From positions 930,001 through 994,000 of the forward strand of contig NZ_CP094528.1 of NCBI RefSeq assembly GCF_022811705.1: a stretch of DNA of 64,000 nt, in the 5' to 3' direction. The notes under the pieces were generated by a model, which saw only the letters and a list, made by a program, of their open reading frames with translations, did no database searches and was not told where the DNA came from. Numbering within the stretch: position 1 is the stretch's first letter; each line of letters starts with the position of its first letter. A program made the position numbers and the translations under genes. Source of the stretch: Agromyces larvae. Its GTDB lineage: Bacteria > Actinomycetota > Actinomycetes > Actinomycetales > Microbacteriaceae. Positions 41,055-50,582 of this stretch are shown one piece after another.

Positions 41055-41957
41055 GTGCGCCACAATCGCCGACTCCGATGGGCTGCTGTTCCGATCGCAG
41101 CGACACTCAGCCTGTTCCTCGCAGGGTGCACGCAGGCTCAGCTGCACGGCTTCCTCCCCGGCTTCCAGGAGGGCGAACCGCCCGTCACGAACCACACCGA
41201 GCGGATCGCCGGTCTCTGGGTCACGTCGTGGATCGTGCTGCTCGTCGTCGGCGTCATCACCTGGGGTCTGACGATCTGGGCCGTCATCGCCTACCGCCGT
41301 CGTCGCGGGCAGACCGGCCTGCCGGTGCAGCTGCGCTACAACATGCCGATCGAGGTCTTCTACACGATCGTGCCGCTCATCCTCGTGATCGGCTTCTTCG
41401 CCTTCACCGCGCGCGACCAGGCGGCGATCGAGGAGCGCTTCGCCGACGACGACATCGACGTCAAGGTCGAGGTCATCGCCAAGCAGTGGGCATGGGACTT
41501 CAACTACGTCAACGAAGACGTGTACTCGCCGGGCATCCAGGCTCAGCTCGACCCCGACGCCGGCGACGGCTCGGTGATCGAGTCCGAGCTCCCGACGCTG
41601 GTGCTCCCGGTCGACTCGAACATCGAGATCGCCCTCGAATCGCGCGATGTCATCCACTCGTTCTGGGTCGTCGACTTCCTCTACAAGAAGGACATGTTCC
41701 CGGGCAAGACCAACTACATGTCGATCACGACCGAGCGCGAGGGCACCTACGTCGGCAAGTGCGCCGAGCTGTGCGGCGAATACCACTCGCTCATGCTGTT
41801 CAACGTCGAGGTCGTCTCTCAGGCCGAGTACGAGGACTACATCCAGTCGCTCGAGGACGCCGGCCAGACCGGTCAGCTGTCCACCGAGTACGACCGCAAC
41901 CAGAACCTGCCCGGTACGGGCGCGCCCGAGTCGAATGAGGAGCACGACGCCGAATGA
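41055..41957 (+). CDS. ctaC: Cytochrome c oxidase subunit II (aa3 type), lipoprotein
   Basis: This CuA subunit takes electrons from the bc1 complex. The 300-residue protein has a lipoprotein signal with lipobox LAGC (Cys25), two membrane helices at about 52-78 and 100-118, and a periplasmic cupredoxin domain. The CuA ligands His201, Cys236, Glu238, Cys240, His244 and Met247 are all present ([12 protein letters not shown]). It starts with GTG after GAAAGG. Its stop overlaps the ctaD ATG by 4 nt. Confidence 0.96.
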   Translation: MRHNRRLRWAAVPIAATLSLFLAGCTQAQLHGFLPGFQEGEPPVTNHTERIAGLWVTSWIVLLVVGVITWGLTIWAVIAYRRRRGQTGLPVQLRYNMPIEVFYTIVPLILVIGFFAFTARDQAAIEERFADDDIDVKVEVIAKQWAWDFNYVNEDVYSPGIQAQLDPDAGDGSVIESELPTLVLPVDSNIEIALESRDVIHSFWVVDFLYKKDMFPGKTNYMSITTEREGTYVGKCAELCGEYHSLMLFNVEVVSQAEYEDYIQSLEDAGQTGQLSTEYDRNQNLPGTGAPESNEEHDAE

Positions 41958-43690
41958 GCACCACGACCGCACCGGCTCGGCCGCAGTCGAGCAGCCTGCC
42001 GTTCGGCGCCTCGAAGGTCGAACGCAAGGGCAACGTCCTCGTGCGGTGGATCACCTCCACCGACCACAAGGTCATCGGGTACCTCTACCTGATCACCTCG
42101 TTCATCTACTTCTGCATCGGCGGCGTGATGGCCCTCATCATCCGCGCGCAGCTCTTCGAGCCGGGTCTCGAGCTGGTGCCCACGCGTGAGCAGTACAACC
42201 AGCTGTTCACGATGCACGGCACGATCATGCTGCTGATGTTCGCGACACCGCTGTTCGCCGGCTTCGCGAACGTGCTGATGCCGCTGCAGATCGGCGCGCC
42301 CGACGTGGCGTTCCCCCGTCTGAACGCGTTCGCGTACTGGCTGTTCAACTTCGGTTCGCTGATGGCGGTCGCCGGGTTCTTCACGCCGCAGGGCGCGGCC
42401 TCGTTCGGCTGGTTCGCGTACCAACCACTCGCGTCCACGACGTTCTCGCCGGGTATCGGCGGCAACCTCTGGATGCTGGGCCTCGGCATGTCCGGTTTCG
42501 GCACCATCCTCGGTGCGGTGAACTTCATCACCACCATCGTCACCATGCGCGCGCCCGGCATGACCATGTTCCGCATGCCGATCTTCACCTGGAACACCCT
42601 GGTGACGTCGATCCTCGTCCTGATGGCGTTCCCGGTGCTGGCCGCCGCGATCCTCGCCGCCGGTGCCGACCGCATCTTCGGTGCGCACATCTACGATCCC
42701 GAGAACGGCGGGGTGATGCTCTGGCAGCACCTCTTCTGGTTCTTCGGGCATCCAGAGGTCTACATCATCGCGCTGCCGTTCTTCGGCATCGTCTCCGAGA
42801 TCTTCCCCGTCTTCAGCAGGAAGCCGATCTTCGGGTACAAGACTCTGATCTACGCCACGATCGCGATCGCCGCCCTCTCCGTCACCGTGTGGGCGCACCA
42901 CATGTACGTCACCGGGTCCGTCCTGCTGCCGTTCTTCTCGCTCATGACGATGCTCATCGCCGTCCCAACCGGTGTGAAGATCTTCAACTGGATCGGCACC
43001 ATGTGGCGAGGCTCGATCACGTTCGAGACGCCGCTGCTCTGGTCGCTCGGCTTCCTCATCACGTTCGTGTTCGGCGGGCTGACCGGCGTCATCCTGGCGT
43101 CGCCGCCGCTCGACTTCCACGTGTCCGACACCTACTTCGTCGTCGCCCACTTCCACTACGTGGTCTTCGGTACCGTCGTGTTCGCGATGTTCGCCGGCTT
43201 CTACTTCTGGTGGCCGAAGTGGACCGGCAAGATGCTGAACGAGACGCTCGGCAAGTGGCACTTCTGGCTGCTGTTCATCGGGTTCCATACGACGTTCCTG
43301 GTCCAGCACTGGCTCGGCGTCGTCGTCATGCCGCGCCGGTACTACTCGTACCTGCCCGAAGACAACATCACGTGGATGAACCAGCTGTCCACGATCGGCG
43401 CCTTCATCCTCGCGGTCTCGCTGATCCCGTTCTTCCTGAACGTCTACATCACGGCCCGACGCGCTCCGAAGGTCACCGTGAACGACCCGTGGGGCTACAG
43501 CCGCTCGCTCGAGTGGGCGACGAGCTGCCCGCCGCCGCGGCACAACTTCACCTCGATCCCGCGCATCCGCTCGGAGGCGCCGGCGTTCGACCTCAACCAC
43601 CCCGAGGCGGGCATCCCGGTCGGCATCGGCCCGGCGAAGGACGCCCCCGAGGCACCGGTGTACGACGTGGAAACGAAGGAAGTCAAGTAA
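41954..43690 (+). CDS. ctaD: Cytochrome c oxidase subunit I
   Basis: This is the heme a / heme a3-CuB catalytic subunit. The 578-residue protein has twelve membrane helices, [10 protein letters not shown] (heme a ligand), [11 protein letters not shown] (CuB His and the cross-linked Tyr region) and [14 protein letters not shown] (heme ligands). The start overlaps ctaC (ATGA). It forms the aa3 oxidase of the actinobacterial bc1-aa3 supercomplex with the qcrCAB products encoded at 45-48.6 kb. Confidence 0.98.
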   Translation: MSTTTAPARPQSSSLPFGASKVERKGNVLVRWITSTDHKVIGYLYLITSFIYFCIGGVMALIIRAQLFEPGLELVPTREQYNQLFTMHGTIMLLMFATPLFAGFANVLMPLQIGAPDVAFPRLNAFAYWLFNFGSLMAVAGFFTPQGAASFGWFAYQPLASTTFSPGIGGNLWMLGLGMSGFGTILGAVNFITTIVTMRAPGMTMFRMPIFTWNTLVTSILVLMAFPVLAAAILAAGADRIFGAHIYDPENGGVMLWQHLFWFFGHPEVYIIALPFFGIVSEIFPVFSRKPIFGYKTLIYATIAIAALSVTVWAHHMYVTGSVLLPFFSLMTMLIAVPTGVKIFNWIGTMWRGSITFETPLLWSLGFLITFVFGGLTGVILASPPLDFHVSDTYFVVAHFHYVVFGTVVFAMFAGFYFWWPKWTGKMLNETLGKWHFWLLFIGFHTTFLVQHWLGVVVMPRRYYSYLPEDNITWMNQLSTIGAFILAVSLIPFFLNVYITARRAPKVTVNDPWGYSRSLEWATSCPPPRHNFTSIPRIRSEAPAFDLNHPEAGIPVGIGPAKDAPEAPVYDVETKEVK

Positions 43691-44119
43691 ATGCGCGCCA
43701 ACGTCGTCGTCTTCTGGATTCTCGCCGTCTTCTTCGCGATCGTCGCGGCCGTCTACGGTGTCTGGACCGCCTTCGGCGGCGTCGAGCAGCACGACGGCCC
43801 CGAGTGGGCCGGTCTGGTCGCGTTGTCGCTGGCGGGCGTGCTGAGCGCGTTCATCGCCTTCTATCTCGGGCGGGTGCACAGCGCCCAGGGCGGCGCACTG
43901 CCCGAGGATCGCCTCGACGCCAACATCGACGACGGCGACCCCGAGCTGGGCTTCTTCAGCCCGTGGAGCTGGTGGCCCGTCGTCCTCGCGGGTGCGGCGG
44001 CACTCGGGTTCCTCGGGCTCGCGATCGGGTTCTGGCTCGCGTTCATCGCCGTCCCGCTCGTCCTCATCGCGCTGGTCGGCTGGGTCTACGAGTACTATCG
44101 CGGCAACTTCGCTCGCTGA
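43691..44119 (+). CDS. ctaF: Cytochrome c oxidase subunit IV, actinobacterial
   Basis: This 142-residue protein has four membrane helices in two hairpins (about 5-27, 38-57, 95-112, 115-135) and the conserved loop GFFSPWSWWP. It is the small actinobacteria-specific oxidase subunit. The ATG immediately abuts the ctaD stop codon, indicating translational coupling. A 21-bp terminator stem follows. Confidence 0.92.
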   Translation: MRANVVVFWILAVFFAIVAAVYGVWTAFGGVEQHDGPEWAGLVALSLAGVLSAFIAFYLGRVHSAQGGALPEDRLDANIDDGDPELGFFSPWSWWPVVLAGAAALGFLGLAIGFWLAFIAVPLVLIALVGWVYEYYRGNFAR

Positions 44120-44130
44120 GCGAATCAGCA

Positions 44131-44174
44131 CACGACGATGGCCCCGGCGGAAATCCGCCGGGGCCATCGTCGTG
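44131..44174. terminator. 21-bp perfect terminator stem after ctaF
   Basis: Positions 44131-44151 pair perfectly with 44154-44174 across a 2-nt centre (ATGGCCCCGGCGG core). No T-tract is present. It separates ctaF from the convergent rlmA remnant. Confidence 0.88.
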
Positions 44175-44212
44175 GCGGACCGGTGCATCCAGCCACCCCC
44201 ACCCGGTGTGTG

Positions 44213-45053
44213 TCACCGTCGATGCTGCGTGAACGCGAGCACTTCGACGGAAGCGGTGACCGTGCGTGCCTCGACCGGTTCACCCTCGGCGCGGTGATGC
44301 GCTGACGGCCCCATCGCCACGAGCTGCGCCAGCTGGTCCTCGGCCGCCGAGAAGGAGTGATCGACCGGGCGTCGCCCCGCGAGCGACAGCCCGGCGGCGG
44401 TGAACTGCTCGATCACCCGCTCGTCTTTGCCGTCGGGAATCTCGAGGAGCGAGCCCGCGGCCCGCAGCTCGGCGAGGTGGCGCGAGGTCGGGACGACCAC
44501 GATGACCGCGCCGGCGGGGGAGAGGATCCGTGCGTACTCGGGTGGGTTGCGCGGCGCGAACACGTCGAGGATGAGGTCGGCCGCACCGTCGACGATCGGC
44601 AGCGGGCGCCAGAGGTCGAGGACGACTCCGGTCGCCTCACGGCCGGTGACCTCGCGATGGTGGCGGCGGCTCCACCTGACCGCGTCGGGCGAGCGGTCGG
44701 CGACCAGCACGCGTTCGGCCCCCAGGTCGCGCGACACGACTGCGGAGTAGAACCCGGTACCGGAGCCGAGGTCGGCGATCGAGGGAGGGCGCGCTGACGG
44801 TCGCAGCGGCCGCGTCGCTCACCGCCAGTGCGATCGGGTCGTAGACCCCGGAGGCGAGCAGACTCGCGCGCGCCTCGAGCATCTGCCGGTCGTCGCCGAT
44901 CGTCTTCGGCGCGCGCGGCGGGAGGAGCGTGACGTATCCGTGCTTCGAACGGTCGAACCGGTGCCCGGTCGCGCATCCGTACACGCCGTCCACGATCGAC
45001 TGGAGCGGCAGGAAACAGTTCGGGCACCGGAACCAGGTCGTGTCGACCGTCAT
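44213..45053 (-). pseudogene. rlmA: Frameshifted 23S rRNA (guanine) methyltransferase, RlmA family
   Basis: The N-terminal frame from 45053 begins MTVDTTWFRCPNCFLPLQ with the RlmA zinc finger (CPNC...YGCATGHRF) and the HGYVTLL motif. The SAM-binding motif IADLGSGTGFYSAVVSR and the rest lie in another frame ending at 44213. The shift maps to 44781-44788, where GAGG is directly repeated (GAGGGAGG). Removing one 4-bp copy restores A-P-S-I-A-D-L-G-S-G in one frame. The gene would then encode about 279 residues. It is probably inactive unless reading is corrected. Confidence 0.85.
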
Positions 45054-45085
45054 CGTTCCGGTGCCCGAACTCGTCGGCTGCGTGC

Positions 45086-46711
45086 TCAGTGCGCGGAGTC
45101 CGTGTGCTCCGCGTGGTGGTGGGCCGCTTCGAGCTCGCCCTTCGAGACGGGCGCGATGCGGTCTTCGAAGAACCAGCGGGAGAGCGCGGCTCGGACGTGC
45201 TGGCCCGCGGTGATCTTGCCACGTGCGTTCGGGCGGATCATGAGGGGCGAGTAGCTCTCGTAGCTCACCAGACGCCAGCGCTCGTACTCGTCGAGCGGCT
45301 GGTGCACCTCGATGAACTCGCCACCCGGCAGCTTCACGATGCGGCCGGACTCGTACCCGTGCAGCACGATCTCACGATCCTTCTTCTGAAGGGCGATGCA
45401 GACGCGCTTCGTGACGAAGTAGGCGATGAACGGACCGATGATGACCACAGCCTGCAGGGCGTGGATCACACCCTCCATGGTGAGCGAGAAGTGCGTCGCG
45501 AGGATGTCGGAGCTCGCCGCGGCCCAGAGGCCGGCGTAGAACGTGACACCCGCGGCGCCGATCGCCGTACGGGTCGGCGCGTTGCGCGGACGGTCGGCGA
45601 TGTGGTGCTCGCGCTTGTCGCCGGTGACCCACGCCTCGATGAAGGGGTAGGCGACGACGAGCACGAGGAAGATGCCGATCGCGATGAGCGGGACGAGGAT
45701 GTTGAACGACCAGGTGCGGTCGAGCCAGACGAACTCCCAGCCCGGCGGGATGAGACGCAGCGCACCGTCGGCGAACCCGATGTACCAGTCGGGCTGGGTG
45801 CCCGCCGAAACCGGAGACGGGTCGTACGGGCCGTAGTTCCAGATCGGGTTGATGGTGAACATCGAGGCGATGAGCGCGAGCACACCGAAGACGATGAAGA
45901 AGAACCCGCCGGCCTTCGCCGCGTAGATCGGGAGGATGGGCGGACCGACGGCGTTCTGCTGGGTCTTGCCGGGGCCGGCGTACTGGGTGTGCTTGTGCAC
46001 GACCACGAGGACGAGGTGGATCGCGATGAGCGCGACGACCAGCGCCGGCAGCAGCAGGATGTGCAGCGTGTAGAGGCGCCCCACGATGTCGGTGCCGGGG
46101 AACTCGCCGCCGAAGATCAGGAACGACAGCCAGGTGCCGACGAGCGGGATGCCCTTGACCATGCCGTTGATGATCGCGAGGCCGTTGCCCGACAGCAGGT
46201 CGTCGGGGAGCGAGTACCCGGTGAAGCCCTCGGCCATCGCGAGGATGAACAGCGTGAACCCGATGATCCAGTTGAACTCACGCGGCTTGCGGAACGCACC
46301 CGTGAAGAAGATGCGCAGCATGTGCAGGCCGATCGCGGCCACGAAGAGCAGCGCTGCCCAGTGATGCATCTGCCGCACGAACAGGCCGCCGCGGATGTCG
46401 AAGGAGATGTCGAGCGTCGACGCCATCGCGACGGACATCTCGACGCCCTTCAGCGGCACGAACGAACCGGCGTAGTGCACCTCGGCCATCGAGGCCTGGA
46501 AGAAGAACGTCAGGAACGTGCCCGAGATGAGGACGACGACGAACGCGAAGAGCGCGACCTCGCCGAGCAGGAAGGACCAGTGATCGGGGAACGCCTTGCG
46601 CCCCAGCTCTTTGACGAACCCCGCGAGGCTCGTCCGTTCGTTCACGTAGACGGACGCCGCCGCGGTGAACGACCGCTTCTGCGGAGCGTTGGTGGAGGTT
46701 GCGGTGCTCAA
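45086..46711 (-). CDS. qcrB: Cytochrome bc1 complex cytochrome b subunit
   Basis: This is the menaquinol-oxidising b subunit. The 541-residue protein has membrane helices with the heme ligands (RQMHHWAALLF and LHILLLPALVVALIAIHL), the PEWY-like quinol motif QPDWYIGFADG, and the C-terminal extension typical of actinobacteria. The start is TTG at 46711, in the overlap TTGA with the qcrA stop and preceded by GGGAG. No in-frame ATG/GTG fits the conserved N-terminus STATSTNAPQKRSFTAAAS. It is the last gene of ctaE-qcrC-qcrA-qcrB. Confidence 0.95.
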   Translation of the reverse strand: MSTATSTNAPQKRSFTAAASVYVNERTSLAGFVKELGRKAFPDHWSFLLGEVALFAFVVVLISGTFLTFFFQASMAEVHYAGSFVPLKGVEMSVAMASTLDISFDIRGGLFVRQMHHWAALLFVAAIGLHMLRIFFTGAFRKPREFNWIIGFTLFILAMAEGFTGYSLPDDLLSGNGLAIINGMVKGIPLVGTWLSFLIFGGEFPGTDIVGRLYTLHILLLPALVVALIAIHLVLVVVHKHTQYAGPGKTQQNAVGPPILPIYAAKAGGFFFIVFGVLALIASMFTINPIWNYGPYDPSPVSAGTQPDWYIGFADGALRLIPPGWEFVWLDRTWSFNILVPLIAIGIFLVLVVAYPFIEAWVTGDKREHHIADRPRNAPTRTAIGAAGVTFYAGLWAAASSDILATHFSLTMEGVIHALQAVVIIGPFIAYFVTKRVCIALQKKDREIVLHGYESGRIVKLPGGEFIEVHQPLDEYERWRLVSYESYSPLMIRPNARGKITAGQHVRAALSRWFFEDRIAPVSKGELEAAHHHAEHTDSAH

Positions 46712-47781
46712 TGGCGCTCCCAGAAGCTCGGGCCGACGGGTTCGGTGAAGTCGCTCTGAGCGACGAGGTAGCCCTCGTCGTCGACGGTGATGGGCAGCTG
46801 GGGCAGCGGGCGGGCAGCCGGCCCGAAGATGACCTCGCAGTGGTTCGTGACGTCGAACTGCGACTGGTGGCACGGGCACAGCAGGTGGTGCGTGTGCTGC
46901 TCGTACAGCGCGACCGGGCATCCGACGTGGGTGCAGATCTTGGAGTACGCGACGATGCCGTCGTACGACCAGGACTCCCGCTCGGGCAGCTCGTTGAGCT
47001 CCTCGGGGTTCAGGCGCATGAGCAGCACCGCTGCCTTGGCCTTCGCTTCGAGTCGGCCGTGCTCCAAGTCCTGGAGGCCCTCGGGAATGACGTGGAACGC
47101 GCTGCCGATGGTGACGTCCGAGGCCTTGATCGGCACGCCCGACGGGTCGAGGGCGAGTCGCGTGCCCTTCTCCCACATGGTGTGGCTGAGGTTCTCGATG
47201 GGGTTCTCGTCCTGGGGGGCGAGCCCGCGGAACAGCACGACGGCGGGCAGCGGGAACGCCACGAGCGCGCCGATGAGGCTGTTGCGGATGACGGCCCGGC
47301 GAGTGAAGCCCGACTCGCGGTCGGCGTCGGCGAACACCTTCGCCGCGGCCGCCTGGGTGTCGGGGGAGCCGCCGATCGGGTGGCGCTCGTCGACGAGCTC
47401 GACGTCGGTCATGATCGACTTCGCCCAGTGCACGGCGCCGAACCCGATGCCGAGCAGGGCGAGGGCCGCGCCGAGGCCGATGAACATGTTGTTCAGCCGG
47501 ACGTCGCCGACGTTGTTCGACTCGATCGGGAAGAGCATGTACGCGGCGATCGCCCACACGCTGCCCAGGATCGAGAGGTAGAAGAGCGTGTAGATGGTGC
47601 GCTGGGCACGCTTCTCGCGCTTGGGGTCTTCGTCGGTGACGCGCGGGCGGTGCGGCGGGAAGCCGGGGTTCTCGAACGCGTCGGCGACGATGACGGCTGT
47701 GCCAGGTGACGCGGCCGGCTGCTCGGCATGCGACGAGTCGGCAGCGACGATCTCCGTGCTGCTGTGTTCGTCCTGGGCCAT
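46708..47781 (-). CDS. qcrA: Rieske iron-sulfur subunit of the bc1 complex
   Basis: This 357-residue actinobacterial-type Rieske protein has a long cytoplasmic N-terminus and three membrane helices (about 76-96, 108-128, 175-197). The C-terminal Rieske domain has CTHVGCPVALYE and CPCHQSQFD as [2Fe-2S] ligands. It passes electrons from quinol to the QcrC hemes. The ATG at 47781 follows AGGAGAACC. Its stop overlaps the qcrB TTG start. Confidence 0.96.
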   Translation of the reverse strand: MAQDEHSSTEIVAADSSHAEQPAASPGTAVIVADAFENPGFPPHRPRVTDEDPKREKRAQRTIYTLFYLSILGSVWAIAAYMLFPIESNNVGDVRLNNMFIGLGAALALLGIGFGAVHWAKSIMTDVELVDERHPIGGSPDTQAAAAKVFADADRESGFTRRAVIRNSLIGALVAFPLPAVVLFRGLAPQDENPIENLSHTMWEKGTRLALDPSGVPIKASDVTIGSAFHVIPEGLQDLEHGRLEAKAKAAVLLMRLNPEELNELPERESWSYDGIVAYSKICTHVGCPVALYEQHTHHLLCPCHQSQFDVTNHCEVIFGPAARPLPQLPITVDDEGYLVAQSDFTEPVGPSFWERH

Positions 47782-47816
47782 GGTTCTCCTTCTCGAGCTA
47801 ACTTCGTGCCGGTGCG

Positions 47817-48608
47817 CTAGTTGGACTTCGCCGTGATCCACACGGTGACCGCGACGATCGCGCCGAGACCGAAGATCCAGATGAACAGGCCCTCGGCCAC
47901 CGGGCCGAGCGCGCCGAGTTCGAAGCCGCCGGGGGAGCGGTTGTCCTGCACGTACTTGAGGTACGTGATGATGTCGCGCTTGTCTTCGGGGGTGATGTTC
48001 AGGTCGTTGAACACGGGCATGTTCTGCGGCCCGGTGACCATCGCCTCGTAGATGTGGACGCCGCTCGTCTCGGTGAGCGCGGGCGCGAACTTGCCTTCGG
48101 TGAGCGCGCCGCCGGCGCCGGCGACGTTGTGGCACATCGCGCAGTTGATGCGGAACAGTTCGGCACCGTTGGCCGCGTCGCCGCCGCCGTTCACGAGGTG
48201 GTCGGCGGGGATGTCGGGTCCGGGGCCGAGCGAGGCGACGTAGTAGGCCAGCTGCTTGACCTGTTCATCGGTGAACTGCACGGGCTTGACCTGGGCCTGC
48301 GGACCCTGCATCTGCATCGGCATGCGGCCGGTGCCGACCTGGAAGTCGACCGCCGCGGCGCCGACGCCGATGAGGCTCGGCCCGGCATCGGTGCCGTCGG
48401 CGCCGAGTCCGTGGCAGGTGGCGCAGTTCGCCTGGAAGAGCTTCTTGCCCTCGTCGATGGTCGACTGCGAGGTCGGGTCGACCTCGGCCTGGGCGGTGCC
48501 GGTGCTGAACGCCGCGTAGGCGCCACCGGTGAAGACCAGTCCGAGTGCGAGGAGCGCGACGGTCGCGAGCGGGTGCCGGCGGCCGGTGCGTCGCTTCGAT
48601 CGGTTCAT
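47817..48608 (-). CDS. qcrC: Diheme cytochrome c subunit of the bc1 complex
   Basis: The 263-residue protein carries two covalent c-type hemes: CATCH (Cys62, Cys65, His66) and CAMCH (Cys156, Cys159, His160). An N-terminal hydrophobic segment (about 14-33) and a C-terminal membrane anchor (about 235-258) flank the two cytochrome domains. It replaces soluble cytochrome c by handing electrons directly to CtaC. I prefer ATG 48608, preceded by AGGAAGAAG; an ATG at 48632 would add 8 residues. Confidence 0.94.
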   Translation of the reverse strand: MNRSKRRTGRRHPLATVALLALGLVFTGGAYAAFSTGTAQAEVDPTSQSTIDEGKKLFQANCATCHGLGADGTDAGPSLIGVGAAAVDFQVGTGRMPMQMQGPQAQVKPVQFTDEQVKQLAYYVASLGPGPDIPADHLVNGGGDAANGAELFRINCAMCHNVAGAGGALTEGKFAPALTETSGVHIYEAMVTGPQNMPVFNDLNITPEDKRDIITYLKYVQDNRSPGGFELGALGPVAEGLFIWIFGLGAIVAVTVWITAKSN

Positions 48609-48657
48609 GGGCTTCTTCCTGTTCACGGGCATGGGGTGCTGACGCTCCTGACGCGGA

Positions 48658-49287
48658 CTATCTGAGGATGTAGATGACGAAGAACAGGCCGATCCACACG
48701 ACGTCGACGAAGTGCCAGTAGTACGAGACGACGATGGCGCTGGTCGCTTCCTTGTGGCCGAAGTTCTTCACCGCGAACACGCGCCCGATGATGAGCAGGA
48801 AGGCGATGAGACCGCCCGTGACGTGCAGGCCGTGGAAGCCGGTCGTCAGATAGAAAGCCGAACCGTAGGAGTTCGAGTCGATCGCGATGCCCTCGGAGAC
48901 GAGGGAGGCGTACTCCCAGATCTGACCGGCGACGAAGACCGCGCCCATGATGTACGTGAGGAAGAACCACTCGACCATGCCCCACTGCGTCGGCTTCCAC
49001 CCGGTGGCGTACGGCTGCATCCGTTCGGCGGCGAACACGCCGAACTGGCAGGTGAAGCTCGACGCGACGAGGATGATCGTGTTCACGGTCGAGAACGGCA
49101 GGTTCAGTCGCTCGGTCTCGGCGGCCCACAGGTCGGGCGACATCGCCCGGAGGGTGAAGTAGATGGCGAACAGGCCGGCGAAGAACATGACCTCGCTGCC
49201 CAGCCAGACGATCGTTCCCACCGCGACGGTATTGGGGCGTTTGATCAGGGGCGCGCTCGCCTGATGCGTCAAAGAGGTGCTCGTCAC
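48658..49287 (-). CDS. ctaE: Cytochrome c oxidase subunit III
   Basis: This 209-residue protein has five membrane helices and the family motifs [26 protein letters not shown] and [18 protein letters not shown]. It belongs to the aa3 oxidase but is encoded at the head of the qcrCAB operon, the usual actinobacterial arrangement. The GTG start at 49287 lies 6 nt after CATAAT (49294-49299, minus strand), so it is probably leaderless. It is divergent from trpD. Confidence 0.96.
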   Translation of the reverse strand: MTSTSLTHQASAPLIKRPNTVAVGTIVWLGSEVMFFAGLFAIYFTLRAMSPDLWAAETERLNLPFSTVNTIILVASSFTCQFGVFAAERMQPYATGWKPTQWGMVEWFFLTYIMGAVFVAGQIWEYASLVSEGIAIDSNSYGSAFYLTTGFHGLHVTGGLIAFLLIIGRVFAVKNFGHKEATSAIVVSYYWHFVDVVWIGLFFVIYILR

Positions 49288-49426
49288 CCTCCCATTATGG
49301 AGGAAACCGCGACTGAGTTTTCATCACACCTGCATGCTGTGTCGGAATGCCGCCTGCGACCGAGCCGGGATACACCTCCGGAACCGCCGTGAATCCGCCG
49401 AGAATCGCGCCGCTAGGATCGTCGCC

Positions 49427-50479
49427 ATGACGTCCTCACGCTCCTGGCCCGCCATGCTCACCACGCTGCTCGACGGCGAAGACCTGAGTGTGTCGGACGC
49501 CTCGTGGTGCATGGAGCAGATCGTGACGGGCACGGCGACGTCCGCGCAGATCGCCGGGTTCCTCATCGCGCTGCGGCGCAAGGGCGAGACCGTCGACGAG
49601 ATCGTCGGATTCCGGGACGCCATCCTCGAGCACGCGCAACCGCTGCCGGTCGATCCGATGGCGCTCGACATCGTGGGCACCGGCGGCGACCGATTCGGCA
49701 CCGTGAACGTCTCGACGATGGCGTCCGTGATCGCGGCGGCCTCCGGCGTTCCGGTGGTCAAGCACGGCAACAAGGCGGCGAGTTCCGCGTCCGGCTCGTC
49801 GGACGTGCTCGCCGCGCTGGGCATCGACCTGACGCTCGAGCCCGAGCGGGTGGCCGAGGTGTTCGAGCGCACCGGCGTGACATTCGCCTTCGCGAGCGCA
49901 TTCCACCCCGGTTTCCGGCACGCCGGTGCGGTGCGCTCGGACCTCGGCGTGCCGACCGTCTTCAACTTCCTGGGCCCCCTGTGCAATCCCGCCAGGCCCG
50001 AAGCGTCCGCCGTCGGCGTCGCCCACCTCGACCGGGTGCCGCTCATCGTCGGCGTGTTCCAGACCCGCGGCGCGACCGCGCTCGTCTTCCGCGGCGACGA
50101 CGGGCTCGACGAGCTCACCACCACGGGGCACAGCCACCTGTGGGAGGTCTCGCGGGGCACGGTGAAGGAGCACGATCTCGACCCCCGCGATCTGGGCATC
50201 GCACGCGCCTCGATCGAGGATCTCAAGGGTGGCGACGCAGCGCACAACGCCGGCATCGTCCACGAGGTCCTCGGGGGCGCGCGCGGGCCCGTGCGCGACA
50301 TCGTCGTGCTGAACGCGGCCGCCGGGCTCGTCTCGTACGAACTGGCGCGCGATCACGCACAGTTCGATCGCACCATCCTCGACCGCTTCCGCGACAAGAT
50401 GGCGGTCGCCGAAGAGGCGATCGACAGCGGTGCCGCGGCACGCAAGCTCGAGGAGTGGGTGGCGGCCACGCGCGCCTGA
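49427..50479 (+). CDS. trpD: Anthranilate phosphoribosyltransferase
   Basis: This enzyme joins anthranilate to PRPP, the second step of tryptophan synthesis. The 350-residue protein has the PRPP-binding motif VGTGGDRFGTVNVSTM, KHGNKAASSASGSSD, FAFASAFHPGFRHAG and FNFLGPLCNPA. TAGGAT (49414-49419) 7 nt before ATG 49427 suggests a leaderless transcript. It is isolated from other trp genes and sits opposite ctaE, as in many actinobacteria. Confidence 0.96.
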   Translation: MTSSRSWPAMLTTLLDGEDLSVSDASWCMEQIVTGTATSAQIAGFLIALRRKGETVDEIVGFRDAILEHAQPLPVDPMALDIVGTGGDRFGTVNVSTMASVIAAASGVPVVKHGNKAASSASGSSDVLAALGIDLTLEPERVAEVFERTGVTFAFASAFHPGFRHAGAVRSDLGVPTVFNFLGPLCNPARPEASAVGVAHLDRVPLIVGVFQTRGATALVFRGDDGLDELTTTGHSHLWEVSRGTVKEHDLDPRDLGIARASIEDLKGGDAAHNAGIVHEVLGGARGPVRDIVVLNAAAGLVSYELARDHAQFDRTILDRFRDKMAVAEEAIDSGAAARKLEEWVAATRA

Positions 50480-50507
50480 TCAGGTTCGCGCGCGGCGACC
50501 GCGCACA

Positions 50508-50564
50508 GACGGATGCCCCGGCCGACCCTTCGACGAACTCAGGGACCGGCACGGGGCATCCGTC
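50508..50564. repeat. REP-like palindromic element between trpD and glpK
   Basis: An outer 13-bp perfect stem, GACGGATGCCCCG (50508-50520) with its complement (50552-50564), encloses a 31-nt centre. The centre contains CCCTTCGACGAACTCAGGGA, an imperfect palindrome of a type I recall as dispersed in actinobacterial genomes. It may double as the terminator for both convergent genes. Only one copy is seen in this window. Confidence 0.6.
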
Positions 50565-50582
50565 CGCGTCAGCGCGACCGCG

